52,065 nucleotides of DNA from assembly GCA_018398765.1 (NCBI GenBank), contig JAHBMJ010000091.1, forward strand, positions 5,001 to 57,065, in the 5' to 3' direction. The first letter of the stretch is position 1. Each line of letters begins with the position of its first letter. A program made the translations under genes and the position numbers. Below are positions 23,489-34,822 of this stretch, piece after piece. Source of the stretch: Chromera velia. Lineage: Eukaryota > Sar > Chromeraceae. The notes under the pieces are model-generated. The model was not told the DNA's origin. It saw nothing but the letters and a program-made list of their open reading frames with translations, and did not search any database.

Positions 23489-26155
23489 CAGGAGAGAGAG
23501 GGAGAGGGCAAGGGAGCGAGCCAAAGAAGGAGAGAGAAGGAGAGCATGGGTTGGACCAAGCTCGTCTCAAAAAGAAGAAAATGCAAAAAGCACCAAAAGC
23601 AGGGGGTGGAAGAAGTAAAGAAACGTGCTTTAATCGGTGCATCTCCATTCAGACAGGCGAATACATAATATAATAAGCATACTTGTTCATCTGATGACGA
23701 TGGAAGCTCAGGGAGACGCCCAAATGATGAGGAAGAGGAACCCCCCACCCCCCCAACGTCTGTCTCTGCTTCTCCCCCATCCACCCCTGTGTCCATCTCG
23801 AATTGCACTGCACGAGGACTGCGAAGTCCCTGTCCTTTCTCAAGAGCCAGTGGGTGTCCCCCTGCAGGGATCACTGCTTGAGCCCTCCAGTCATCGAGCG
23901 GCAACACGAAATCAGCCGACGACAAGCCGCCCTTACTACCCGAAGTCCTTCCATCGTCTCTCCTCACTTCATCTGTCAGAGCATGAAGCTGCTCGTCTGC
24001 CCGTCTCCTCTCCTTCTCTCTTTCTGCCTCCTGTCCGCTCAGACTTCCGCCTGTCCCCTCCAACTTCAGGTCTCCTCGTGCGAGGGCCCCTAAAAGCGAA
24101 ATTGCCCTTCCTTCAGGTCCAAAACTAGGCATTTCAGCCGCCCCCCGCTGTGGGCGCATCTGCGCTCCGACCACACTTTCGACCTCACTACTCTGCACAC
24201 GGCGACTTCTCCGGCCCCGGAATGTTCCCTTCTCTGAAACACCAGACCCCTCTGACGTGAGTAGATCTTCCTTCCTTCCTTTCTCTGCCCCCGAAACGTC
24301 AAATTCTACAGTCCCACTGCCACGCCCACTTCTGTGGGCAGAAGAAGGCGGTACTTCGGAGGAACTACTGACCGGGAGTCCCATCATCTCATAGCCGCGA
24401 GAAGAGAGAGCGAACTCTTCTGCTTTCATGCTGCCGTGGAAGTCTGGAAAACCGGGAGACGGAGAAGGAGACGAGAAGGGAATCTCCCATGAGGGGAATA
24501 GAGACGAACCAGGCTGCCTAGAAGAAGATAGAGAGTCAGAAGACGGCTGTAGGGTGTTACTGTCAATCCTTTGTTCTCTTTGACTTCCGACAGAGGGATC
24601 CTCTGTGGGCAGCTCTTCATTCATCTGTTGTGTGCTCGATTGACGCCCTCTGCATCTGCGAAGGAAGTCAAACCTGTTCCGTCGAGAACGGACGGATATC
24701 TCTAAGGGAATGCCTTCTTCCTTTGCCTCCTTGTATTCACTTCCTGCCTCCTGCATATACTCCTGTTTCATTTGATGCTCCTCCCCATCTGAAACCTCTA
24801 ACTCTCTGTCGGCAAAAGTCTTCACATCAAAATCAGACAAGCTTCCTCCACTCCCATCATCCGACAGATCCTTCCTTCCTCCCTCAAACTCGCACTCACT
24901 GTACCACATTGACTCCGCCTGAGCCTGCGACACTTCACTCTCCCCCAACGATCCCCTCACACGACCCTCATCTCCCCCCCCCTCCCCCCTCGCAGCCAAT
25001 GAAGCCTCTGTCCATCCAAGAAGATCCCTCACCAACGCATCTGCCCGATTCCAGTCCCGCCCCCCGACGGGCTGACTCGCCGGCACGAGACGGACATGGA
25101 TCCGTGCAGCTTTCTGAAGGGCCAGGCGCTCCTCTTCCTCCAAATCGAGGACTTCGAAAGAAGGGATACCGTCATCCACTTCAGCCTCAGTCTCTAGACC
25201 CGGACCCCCCGTCATACGCAATCCCTTCCATGCAGCCATCGCACTTTCATCCGTCTCCACACCGCCTTCTCCGTCCCTCACGCCCTCGCCCCCTTCTCCA
25301 GCATAGCGAGGGTCGCGTGTCAACCCCCACCTGTATTCTCTCAGAAGAGGAACGAAGAGAGGCAGGTGTGTACCCAAACAAACGAAAAGGGGCAAAACAT
25401 GAAAGTTGAGAGGGAACAACGACGGAGTTCGCAGCTTTCTGACGCAAGCACCTCTGAGCGACTCAGCCCTTATGATCGGAAGATGGGTGAAATATCAATC
25501 CATGAACGAGTCGATTCATTAAGGAAAATAGATAGATTCCTGCACAATCCATGAAATTGCCCCGATTTCCCATGCATGAAACAAGCGTGTGCTTTCTTTG
25601 TCAAACCGTCTACACCCACCACCCTATAGACACAATATGCGTCGACGCAAATTCTTCTTTCTTTTGTCAGAAACCTTTTGCACGCATACCTTCGTAGTGA
25701 CGCCTGCACAGCATCACTTGCCAAGTATTTGTCGGCCTCATGCGCCTCGGTTCCTGGTGTCCCTGTACCCAGTGGCGTGTTCCGTTCTTGTTCTCGTTGG
25801 CGCTCCTCTCTGCATTGAGGCATACAAACGTCTTTCTGTGTTAGTCAACCAAGGACAGACGTGTACAAACAAAGCCCGCACATGCACCATGAGGAAAAAG
25901 GCCTTTTCTGTGGATGCCCCGTTGACTGTTGTCATTACTTTCCGCATTCATAGAGCTCTCCTTTCTTTCTTCTACGACCTCTTGCAGAGACTGGGAGGTC
26001 TGGAGGGAGTAGAAGTCTCTGCATATGGATTCTCTCACGCACACGTGCAGGGCCTCTCTACAGGCCTCACACGGACGGCAATGACAATTGAAGGGACCCA
26101 ATCGGCCTCTTTTTTGTGGATGAGAGCTTCTTTCACCGCTTACGCACTGATTCAT
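20776..26155 (-). CDS. large acidic/Ser-rich protein of unknown function, seven exons
   Basis: Not recognised. Exons: 26155-25939, 25809-25690, 25337-23683, 23373-23148, 22707-22432, 21617-21437, 21055-20776; total 984 aa with matching phases. The last five exons are firm. The first two are tentative: the 120-nt exon works in two phases, paired with acceptors two bases apart (25339 or 25337), so its frame is ambiguous. The N-terminal half is acidic, Ser- and Gly-rich and probably disordered. The C-terminal 300 residues are charged and ordered: IVFLDDDDLASDAEVL, VGSGAAKLWYDPASGKLW, PPTDASQFFRLTDMKEHR, MTWDQAIAKYNRWMRKHP, LYFRPTKAALEAKYVAETEQ. It ends ADDWEEK. Basic clusters suggest a nuclear or nucleolar protein, but this is inference. 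The proposed ATG lies only 16 bp after the EngB stop, so the true start may be further downstream. Confidence 0.6.
23429..23490. repeat. (CA)n(GA)n microsatellite
   Basis: A CA block followed by a GA block inside an intron of the 984-aa gene. Confidence 0.9.
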
Positions 26156-26171
26156 TCAATCAATTATGAAC

Positions 26172-26539
26172 TCACAGTTTTGCCTTCCGTTTTTCAATCT
26201 TCTTCAGACGTTTGCGTTCTAGCAGGTCGACCATCTGCAAACATGACAACGCAAGACAGAACGGATTGAAGTGGCCCCCACCGCCGTCCAGGCAAAGAAA
26301 GAGAAGGGGCGGGAGAGAAACGAGGAAACGGGAGAACGAGGAGGAACAGCGAAAGACCAGGAGGTGATGATGCGGCCAGAGAGGAAGAGCGATTGTGCAC
26401 ATGCGCGAATGTATCATGAAGAAGGAGCAAAAAAGCACAAGAACAGGGGAGGGCAGGTCTAGAGAACAATACCGGATAGAGCAAGAGGGGGTGCATGGCT
26501 AGGCACGCCGTCTCGCCCCCGTCTTCTTTCTGTCTCTCT

Positions 26540-26604
<65 letters not shown>

Positions 26605-28831
26605 CCCCTCCCACCTGAGGTCCCGCGAGTCCCTTTGCAGTCACCCGGCTGAGTCTGTAGCCGTCAATCAAATGTCTGAGGTCCTCGAGACCCTGCCGCT
26701 TCTTCGCACTGAGAGGAACGATCGACCCCACCTGGCCCCGAAATCGGTTCAGCTCGTCACGGACCTGCATGCATGCGTTTGCATGCGCAGGTGCACACAC
26801 AACGAGAGCGTTTTGGTGAACTGGAAGGGAAAGGAGGAGGGCAGGGTGGAACAATGCTGTGAACGATTCAATCACTGACTGCATGGCTTTCTTGGTTGAT
26901 CGACCCTCTGACTGTCTGGTAGGCTGGCTGACTGACTGACGAGGCATATTCTTTTTGCCAGCGTCTTCGGGTGCACTGTGTCGGTCTTGGTCATGACCAC
27001 CCTCCACTTGACTCCATGTCTCTCGAGAAACGAGAGCATTTCGCGGTCACTGTTTAGCAACCCCTGTCTGCAGACAGCATAAAAGGACAGTGTCAGGAGA
27101 AGACTTGAGAAAATGTCGCACACACTCAGAGAGGAAATTTCCAATTCAAAAGTGACAAACCGGACCAAATTACGGTCGAGTACACTTACAGTCATTGACA
27201 GTAGAATGCTAACCACCAGACCCGTTCCGTCTTCCATGAGGCAGACAGAAACCAGGGCGTTCTCCCTGAAAAAAAAGAGAAGGAATGCAGGAAAGAGATG
27301 AAAGCAGCACCTTGTTGCTCCCTGCCTCCTCTCTTCCCACTGTTTCTCTCTTCCCTCTCCCCACTGGCCTGGAGTCAATGAGCACAAACACGCACGTCTC
27401 TCTTCCCTCTCCCCACTGGCCTGGAGTCAATGAGCACAAACACGCAAGAGAGGTTTCTCCGGCTCTTCAGATAGAAAAGGGACAGCTCAGTCCACTGGAG
27501 CACCTGCTCTTCGGGTGCGAACGCAAAACCGTACCCAGGCATGTCGACCATCGTCTGCACGAACCGACGGGCAACAGATGGGTCGTCGGCAGGGACACAC
27601 AATACATCCAAACATGCAAAAACCAAAGAACATCTCTCACTTTGGGTTCCCGTTTCTCTCTGGTTGAGAAGAACCGCACGACAGGTATGTACAATCAGTG
27701 TGGGCACGCGAAAGCGGCGAGAAAAGCACGACATTAGACCACCCACGTTCAATCCGTTAGTCAGCAAGTCTGGGCAACTGAGACACCTTTCAAAGACAAT
27801 CATCTGGAATGAGCGAATGCAAAGTGAAGAAGGAGAAGGGGCAGAAGAAGTGAAGAGAAGAAAGCAGAAACGTCAGGAAGAAGACAATTGGCGCTCCACC
27901 ATGCAGCCTCCCTATCCACCAATAACTGACAAGGCAAGGGGGGTTCCCGATGTTCCAAAAGTTCAGTTCCTGAGTCGACCCGGGGGCCCACATCACTTTG
28001 CTCTTCTGATGCCTTCCCACCAATTCGTTCACAAGAGAAGACTTGCCACAATTGGAACGACCCACGAAAGCAACCTGCCGCCAAGGCAACAGAATACTTC
28101 GGAAGTTCACATCAATTCGAAACCGAAACGGTGAAACATAATGAGAAAGAGACGTGTGCAGAGAGATGGGTTTGAACACCGAAGGTGGAGTACGGGTGAA
28201 CATGAATGAAAAATGAAGCGAACAGAAGGACGTGCTGCCCTTCCAGCCCAACACACACACGCAGACCATGCACAGAGTCCTGCCGCGATGGCCACTCACA
28301 AAAGAAAGAGATGTAAAAAAAGCGGGTCAAAAAACAGAGTGACACAGGGTGGCACAAATTCCACTTTAACTCTGGCAGACAAACGATGGAACCAACAGAA
28401 TCTTCTGCACCTGATACAAGAGAGCGCAGGGAATGTCTCACCTCAGGAAGTCGAGGAAGCGGTAGTTCTTCTGCTTTCTTCGCAGCCACACTCAGCTTCA
28501 TCCACGGCTTCATTTGGCCGAGGAACATCGGAGCGAAGTCCTTGTACTTGATTTTGTACCATTGATAGCGGTTCTGCCATTTCGATGCTGGCCGACCTAT
28601 CATGCGGGTTGCCAAGTACCTGTGCACAGATGGGTCTATCTTCGCAGTCCGGAGTCTTTTCTTGTCGCTCATGTACTCTGACCGCGGCAGAGACCGGGAG
28701 GGGGCAGGCGCTGAGCGCATCCCCATGGACGCACTGCCTGATTGCGACCGGACAGCAGCAGCCACACTTGCCGAGCTTCCAAAAGCCCGACACGTTGTCG
28801 CGACGGCTTTCCGAGGGCGTACGAGATGCAT
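26172..28831 (-). CDS. engB: EngB/YihA-family ribosome-biogenesis GTPase, organelle type, six exons
   Basis: Exons: 28831-28442, 28074-27931, 27554-27421, 27067-26941, 26764-26615, 26234-26172; 335 aa. GTPase motifs: G1 GRSNCGKSS (135-143), G3 DMPGYG (182-187), G4 TKTD (249-252), G5 PLSAKK (282-287). EngB GTPases help assemble the large ribosomal subunit. The 130-residue N-terminal extension begins MHLVRPRKAVATTCRAFG, basic and Ala/Ser-rich, so mitochondrial (or plastid) import is likely. Upstream in-frame codons lack an ATG. The third intron must start with GC (GCCAGT) at 27420 to keep phase, making it a GC-AG intron; its donor area is tandemly duplicated (52 bp). The last exon encodes a basic tail rich in Lys and Arg. 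It shares a 730-bp upstream region with the repeat protein on the other strand. Confidence 0.88.
26537..26600. repeat. (GT)n microsatellite in the last EngB intron
   Basis: A GT run with a few GC interruptions, in the intron between EngB exons 5 and 6. Confidence 0.9.
27346..27447. repeat. 52-bp tandem duplication at the EngB exon 3 donor
   Basis: Two copies with a 52-bp period (27346 and 27398), almost identical. Each holds the end of EngB exon 3 plus its GC donor. Reading through to the second donor meets a stop, so the copy at higher coordinates must be used. Confidence 0.9.
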
Positions 28832-29560
28832 GCCGTCTCCGTCTCTGTCCCCGTCTCCCTCCGGTGTCAAGAGTGAAAAAGCATCTGGGAAGGTCCATGC
28901 ATAATGCTTCAAAGGCAGAGGTCAAAACGGCAGGTGTGGCTTCGAGAGGCCGCAAATTTAACTGCAGCTATCATGCCGCGCATATACACGAATTCTTCAC
29001 TTCGACGAGGAACCTTTGAAGTTCAGTCTGTTAAGCGACGCATTCGCAGCATTCAGTCTGACTCTGCATGAGTCTTCCTTGAGGTCATACATACAGAAGT
29101 CGACAGACAAGGACATGCCAGGACAAATTGGATCCTTGCGACTGCTGCGGTGGCTTGGCTAGGCTACGGCTCTGCTGAAGGAATCATCCCAACGATCATG
29201 CAGTCTTCTCCAATTGAAGTCTCATCGATCGTTGCTCATCCTAGCTATGAATATATCGATATATTAAATAGTGCGCGCGGCCCAGGGTCCGGCCGGAAAG
29301 TAGGCATGCATGCAGAAGCTGAGCCCGCTTGCAACAACATCTTGTAACTGACTTGAATTTCGAAGCTGCCAGAGACAAAGGGAGAAGGATAACCTTCCAG
29401 AAATCTTGGTACAGATAGAGCAAGCCTACCTTCCGATAGAGCCTGTGAAAAGTCTGAAGCGAGTGTGTGACTAAGTGTTGCGCTTCATCGAACTTGCGCG
29501 TCTCCAGTACAACACCTTCTGAGAAAGCCGAGAGCTGTGCTTGAGTGCGTTGCTTCTCCG
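28832..29560. promoter_or_regulatory. bidirectional promoter region, EngB / repeat protein
   Basis: 730 bp between divergent start codons. No coding signal is convincing. It presumably carries both promoters and 5' UTRs; no defined box can be named. Confidence 0.4.
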
Positions 29561-32392
29561 ATGGAAACGCATGAATCTTTCCAGCAGGAGGATCCCGTTG
29601 ACCACCCGGACGTTGGTTTACCTGACCTACTGCCCTTAGTCCCTGCAGACGTTGAAATGGAGGACGCCCAGGCAGAGGAGGGAGACGGCAGGGGGGGTGG
29701 TGGTTTGGCAGAGGGCGGTTCAGACCGTCAGGCCGCTGGGAAGAGGCAAAGGGAGGGGCTTGGTGCCCATGAGGCCCCAGAGGGGCAGACGGGGGGAATG
29801 TTTGGCCGTTCAATCAATGCGCTGAGCGATGGGGGAGGGGGAGACGGCGCTTTTGCCAGTGGGGAGGCCTCTCGCGGCGCCAAGTCTCGTCGTCTCTCCG
29901 AGTCCGGAGATACCCCTTCCGGCTCGGCTGCAGCGGCAGCGGCAGCGCGTGGAAGCGCTGCAAACCGCAAAGTGTGCGAGCATGGCCGTCGTCCGGATGT
30001 TTGCAAGGAGTGTGGGGGCACCGGCATCTGCGTGCACGGGGTGCGACGTGAAACGTGCAAGGATTGCGGTGGTAGCAGCATCTGTGAACACGGAAAACGG
30101 CGCTACCACTGCAGGGAGTGTGGGGGGGGGAATTTTTGTGTTCATGGACGGGAGCGGAGAAGGTGCCGTGAATGTGGCGGCAGGGACATTTGTCCGCACG
30201 ATCGGCAGCGCGCTTCTTGCAAGGAGTGCGGGGGACGTCGAATTTGTCCGCACAATCGCCGCCGCGATGAGTGCAAGGACTGTGGGGGGAGCAGAATCTG
30301 TGAGCATGGAAAGCGCCGTGATAGGTGCAAGCTTGGTTGCAAGGAAAAGAGCCTGTCCACCCACGGCCGCCAAACTGTCTCATGTCAAGAAGAGGGGGGG
30401 GGGAGTAGTACCTGTGTTCATGGGAAGGCTCAAGCAGATTGTAAGGATTGTGAGCTCAGCAGAGTCTGCGAGCATGGTAAGCGTCGTTATCAGTGTAAGG
30501 ACTGCGTACGTCCGGGCATCTGCGAGCATGGCCGTCAGCGTGCCAAATGCGCACAATGCGGCAGCAGGTGCGAACATGGTCGGCTTTCTGCTGTATGCAG
30601 AAAGTGCCGGCCAGATTTTTGTGTACACGGAAAGAGGCGTAGAAATGAGTGCAAGGAGTGTAGAGGCAGTAGCATCTGCGAGCACGGAGTTCGCCGTGAC
30701 AGATGCAAAGAGTGTAAGGGGAACGGTGTGTGTGAGCACGGACGGCGACGTGACTGTTGCCGGCAGTGTGGGGGTGTGAGATTCTGTGTCCATGACCGAG
30801 AGCGAGCAAGTTGCAAGCAGTGCAAAGGTAGGCGGATCTGTGAGCATGGACGGAGGCAAACTGAGTGCAAAGAGTGTGGGGGTAGTCGTATCTGTGAGCA
30901 CAAACGTCGTCGTGATGAATGCAAGGAGTGCGTTTGTTCCCACGGACGCATCCGTGGTGTTTGCGAAGAGTGCACCGCAGAGCAGAACTTGAGACTGTGT
31001 GCACACGGCCGAAGACCCGATCAGTGCAGAGACTGTGGGGGTGCGCGCATTTGCGAGCACGGCCGTCGTCGTGACAGATGCATTGATTGCAGGGGGTCCG
31101 GGATTTGTTTGCATGGGCAGCGTCGAGATTCATGCAGACAGTTTCCCTGTGTGCTGCGCCCGCTCTGTGAGCACGGGAAAGAAGTGTCGTTGTGTAGGGA
31201 GTGTGGGGGGGAGCGGTTGTGCGTGCACGAGCGGCGGCGGGACCAGTGTCGCGAGTGTGGGGGGTCCCGGTATTGCTTGCATGAGCGGCGGCGGGACGAG
31301 TGCAAAGAATGCGACTGTCCTCACGGAATTCTCCGTGGGACATGTTCTGAGTGCAATTTGAAAGTGAAGAAAAGAACCCCCTGTCCGCATGGCCGGAGAC
31401 GGGAGAGATGTAAGGATTGTGGGGGCAGTGGGATTTGTGTGCACGGGCGAGAGCGTCGCCGGTGTGCAGTTTGTCGTTCTGTTTCCCGCGAAATTGCGGT
31501 ATCACGGGAAGGGGGGCAGGGACAGCTTGGTCACCCGTATGCAGAAGAATTACAGCCGGGGTGCGTGTTGCATCCGTCAGGTGAGACCGAACAGCCTCCT
31601 CAGCGAGTTCGCACAGGCTCTTCTGGCCCGAAGAGAAAGAAAACTTGCGAGCACGGCATCGAACGTCGAGTTTGCGAGCAGTGCAATCAAAGCAAAAGTG
31701 CAAGCAAGAGCCAAAGCCGCCCTGAGCCCCCCCCCTGTCCCCATGGTCTCGTGCGGAAATTGTGTAAAAACTGCCGTCGCGGTCGCCCGTGCGAGCACGA
31801 ACGACGCCGCGATGAATGCAAAGAGTGTGGAGGCAGCAGAATATGCGACCATGGAAAACGCCGTGACCGTTGCAAGGATTGTGGGGGGCGTGGGGTTTGT
31901 GAACACGGGAGGCGTCGTGGTGAGTGCAAAGAGTGTGTGTGTGTCCATGGGCACCCCCGCGGCTCTTGCGAGGATTGTGCACCAACGAACAAGTGTGCAC
32001 ACGGTCGGCGTAAAGATCAGTGCAAAGAGTGTGGTGGCTCCAGGTTCTGTGAACACGGTAAGCGACGCGACAGGTGCACGGCCTGTGAGGGATCTGGAAT
32101 CTGTGAACACGGCCGGCGTCGTGACAGGTGTAAGGAATGTGGGGTCAGCAGTGTTTGCGAGCATGGAAAACGCCCCAACGGCAGCCTTGGCTGTCAGGGC
32201 TCGGGGAAGGAGAGGGGAGAGGAGGAGCAGAGAGGGGCCTCGTGTGACCCCGGAGATTTGCAGAGAGGGGGGGAAGGTCAGTTCGTTGAAGAAACAGGGC
32301 ACGAGGATGGGCAGCGGATTGAGGAATCCGAAGAAAGTGGAGCGGTCGAGCAAGCGGTTGGGCAAGACAGTGAAAAGCCGAGGGAGGCCTAA
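29561..32392 (+). CDS. Cys-His repeat protein, about 37 units of 18 residues
   Basis: A single-exon 943-aa protein. The N-terminal 135 residues are acidic then Gly/Ser/Ala-rich. Residues about 137-880 are tandem repeats with the pattern C-x-H-G-x-R-R-x-x-C-[KR]-x-C-G-G-S-x-[IV], usually 18 residues (54 bp). I count about 37 headers of the form CxH. Each unit has C-x-H-x6-C-x2-C, a geometry able to bind one zinc ion. Some units are degenerate (for example one with GCKEKSLS) and two spacers interrupt the array near residues 640-700. The C-terminus is acidic (Glu/Gly-rich). Similar CEHG...CKECGG repeats are known from hypothetical proteins of several algae and protists, with no assigned function. 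Role unknown; nucleic-acid or protein binding is a guess. The start is the first ATG in frame. Confidence 0.85.
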   Translation: METHESFQQEDPVDHPDVGLPDLLPLVPADVEMEDAQAEEGDGRGGGGLAEGGSDRQAAGKRQREGLGAHEAPEGQTGGMFGRSINALSDGGGGDGAFASGEASRGAKSRRLSESGDTPSGSAAAAAAARGSAANRKVCEHGRRPDVCKECGGTGICVHGVRRETCKDCGGSSICEHGKRRYHCRECGGGNFCVHGRERRRCRECGGRDICPHDRQRASCKECGGRRICPHNRRRDECKDCGGSRICEHGKRRDRCKLGCKEKSLSTHGRQTVSCQEEGGGSSTCVHGKAQADCKDCELSRVCEHGKRRYQCKDCVRPGICEHGRQRAKCAQCGSRCEHGRLSAVCRKCRPDFCVHGKRRRNECKECRGSSICEHGVRRDRCKECKGNGVCEHGRRRDCCRQCGGVRFCVHDRERASCKQCKGRRICEHGRRQTECKECGGSRICEHKRRRDECKECVCSHGRIRGVCEECTAEQNLRLCAHGRRPDQCRDCGGARICEHGRRRDRCIDCRGSGICLHGQRRDSCRQFPCVLRPLCEHGKEVSLCRECGGERLCVHERRRDQCRECGGSRYCLHERRRDECKECDCPHGILRGTCSECNLKVKKRTPCPHGRRRERCKDCGGSGICVHGRERRRCAVCRSVSREIAVSREGGQGQLGHPYAEELQPGCVLHPSGETEQPPQRVRTGSSGPKRKKTCEHGIERRVCEQCNQSKSASKSQSRPEPPPCPHGLVRKLCKNCRRGRPCEHERRRDECKECGGSRICDHGKRRDRCKDCGGRGVCEHGRRRGECKECVCVHGHPRGSCEDCAPTNKCAHGRRKDQCKECGGSRFCEHGKRRDRCTACEGSGICEHGRRRDRCKECGVSSVCEHGKRPNGSLGCQGSGKERGEEEQRGASCDPGDLQRGGEGQFVEETGHEDGQRIEESEESGAVEQAVGQDSEKPREA

Positions 32393-33927
32393 GCATACTG
32401 ACAGTTATATGCAGCTATCATCTATATGATAAGTCAGGTCTCATTATTATTATAGAATTTGGCTTTAGGCTGCTGTAGTGATATTACTGTGATAAAGCTA
32501 TCGCCACTAGGTGCGTGGATTAGCGATCGAACTGGACATAGATTTCATGGAATATATATATAAAAAATATTAGTAACAAAAAATTTAGCAAAAAATGAGT
32601 AATCAGGTTATAATCTTGATTGATTTGCTAGGCTCTGCACTATACATAAAAAAAAATAAAAGATTAGAAAAACTTAAATTTTTTCAAGTTTTATAGATTT
32701 TTTTTTTATTTATCATGGCACTCAATAGGCAAACAACTGTTGTTCCTAGTGTTGTTCAAGTGTTACAAGAGTGTTACGCGGGTTGTTGCGTTGAAAACTA
32801 TATACTTTTTAGTTGATAAATAAAAAAAAAATAAAAGATTGAAAACTTTTTTTTTTTTTAATGGAGTGCAATGCCTTTTTTCGTTTTTGAATGGGAAGCT
32901 TTTTTTCGTTTTTGAATGAAAAAACGTTCATGATCACAAAAAGGATGAATGAGGATAAAAGCATGTCGAAGCCTAGTTGATTTGATTTGATTTATATAAT
33001 TAACTGCATACTTGATTGATTATAACATTATGATCGTGCAGTATGCTAGGCAGTATGGTGATACCGTTACAGCAAATTAATTTAGAACTCAAAATTTTTA
33101 AGAGTATAAAAAGGAGTACCACTGTACCATACAGGTCAAATCTACGGTCAAATGAGTTATAAACTATAGGTTATGGATGGAAAACGTCCACTTTCAGGCT
33201 ATATTACTAAAGAGCATGATTGATGAGAAAACACGTCTCTCGAATTAAAGATTGGAACTTTATTCTAGTTTATAATTTCACATGACACTAGACATAACAT
33301 AAAAAGCAATAACAACAGTTGAACAACTGTTTTCGGAACTTTTTTCTCCTTATAAACAAGTCCACAGCAATAGGGGCGGCATGCATAGAAATTATAAATC
33401 TAACATATATCTACATATATATAAAAATGAAAGTCATGCCAGCTAGTGACATATCAAATCTATCTACATATGCCCGCAGTGACTGTCATGCATTGGCTGT
33501 GGTTAAAGGTTGAGAGAGAGACCAGAGAGAAAACTTTGAAAGCAATATACATAGATCGGAGACATATGAGGCTGATTAATTCATTTCTTATTGTTGGATG
33601 TGCAGCCATTGCTAGAGCCATTGCTTGGTTCATTTTCGGAGACACAGACCCATTTGTCTGTTGCAAGCTTAAAAAAGTTCTTCAACTGATTCAATTACTT
33701 TGTAGCACTTTTTGCTGGACACCCTTTATGCAATTCGCCCACCACAACAGAACATCCAAAAAAAGAGCTTCTTTGTACTCCCATTTACAGAGATGTAAAG
33801 TAACTTCCTGGAAGAATTTCAGTTTTGCTACCACACCCCTTGTGCCTGTGGCATACTGAAGTGAGAACATATGGAGAGGCCGGTTGCGATTGGCATTGTC
33901 AGCAGGTCCCTTTCTCCCTCTGATTGG
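32393..33927. other. AT-rich convergent intergenic region
   Basis: No gene supported. It has repeated A9TAAAAGATT-type tracts near 32650 and 32823, with opposing T-rich tracts between, and a duplicated TTTTTTCGTTTTTGAATG near 32877-32922. Small frames here are not gene-like. Confidence 0.4.
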
Positions 33928-34124
33928 TCAGGCCATCTGCTCGGCCTGCAGTGCCAACTCCTCTGCTCTCTCCCTTCGCTCCCTCTCTCTCTTCTCGAAG
34001 CCAGCCCGCCACATCTCTGCCCTGCACCAGGATACCCACACAAATAGACATACTGACGCAACAAATCGTTTTTGCCTATGCTTTTTCTTAAAGCAAACAG
34101 ACCTACTGGCAGCCACAAATATGT

Positions 34125-34166
<42 letters not shown>

Positions 34167-34247
34167 ATGCACTCACACAAATACACACACACTCCCTCCC
34201 TCCCTCCCTCCCTCCCTCCTTCCCTGACTGACTGACTCACTCACTCA

Positions 34248-34310
<63 letters not shown>

Positions 34311-34791
34311 ATAAACAAATGCGGATCACAGAGATGGCCCACGCATACAGTCAAAGAAGGAATCACTCTTCCACTCTCAGGCAGATCGACTGACCATTCC
34401 AAGTCGAGATCGGTCAGAGGCGAGTGGTCCTGCAGACAGACATGCCGAGGGAGGGGAAGGGGGGGGGGGGGGGGGGGAAGGAAGGGGGAATATCCACACA
34501 CAAAAGGCGAACGATTGAAGGTCGCGTGATCTGTCTCCCAGGAGTCAGCAATGAAAAACTCTCTTCATCAGAAGCATGGGCGTGTGCATGTGAGGAGGAG
34601 AAAGAAAAGAGAGACAGACAGAAAGAAACGCAGAAAGAAACAAAGAAAGGAAGACAGACAAAGACACAGACAGAAGGAAAGAAAGAAAGGCAGACAGACA
34701 GACAAACAGAGAGACAGACAGACAAACAGAGAGACAGACAGACAAACAGAGAGACAGACAGACAAACAGAGAGACAGACAGACAGAGAGAC

Positions 34792-34822
<31 letters not shown>

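Noticed and set aside
29728-32429. Long open frames (up to 514 codons) antisense and shifted within the Cys-His repeat gene
   Set aside because: The 54-bp repeat with fixed codon use keeps other frames free of stops. Their translations are repeats of the same unit read out of phase and lack a start or splice context.
33446-33859. 137-codon + frame in AT-rich DNA
   Set aside because: No ATG at its start, no recognisable motif, and composition matches the surrounding non-coding DNA.
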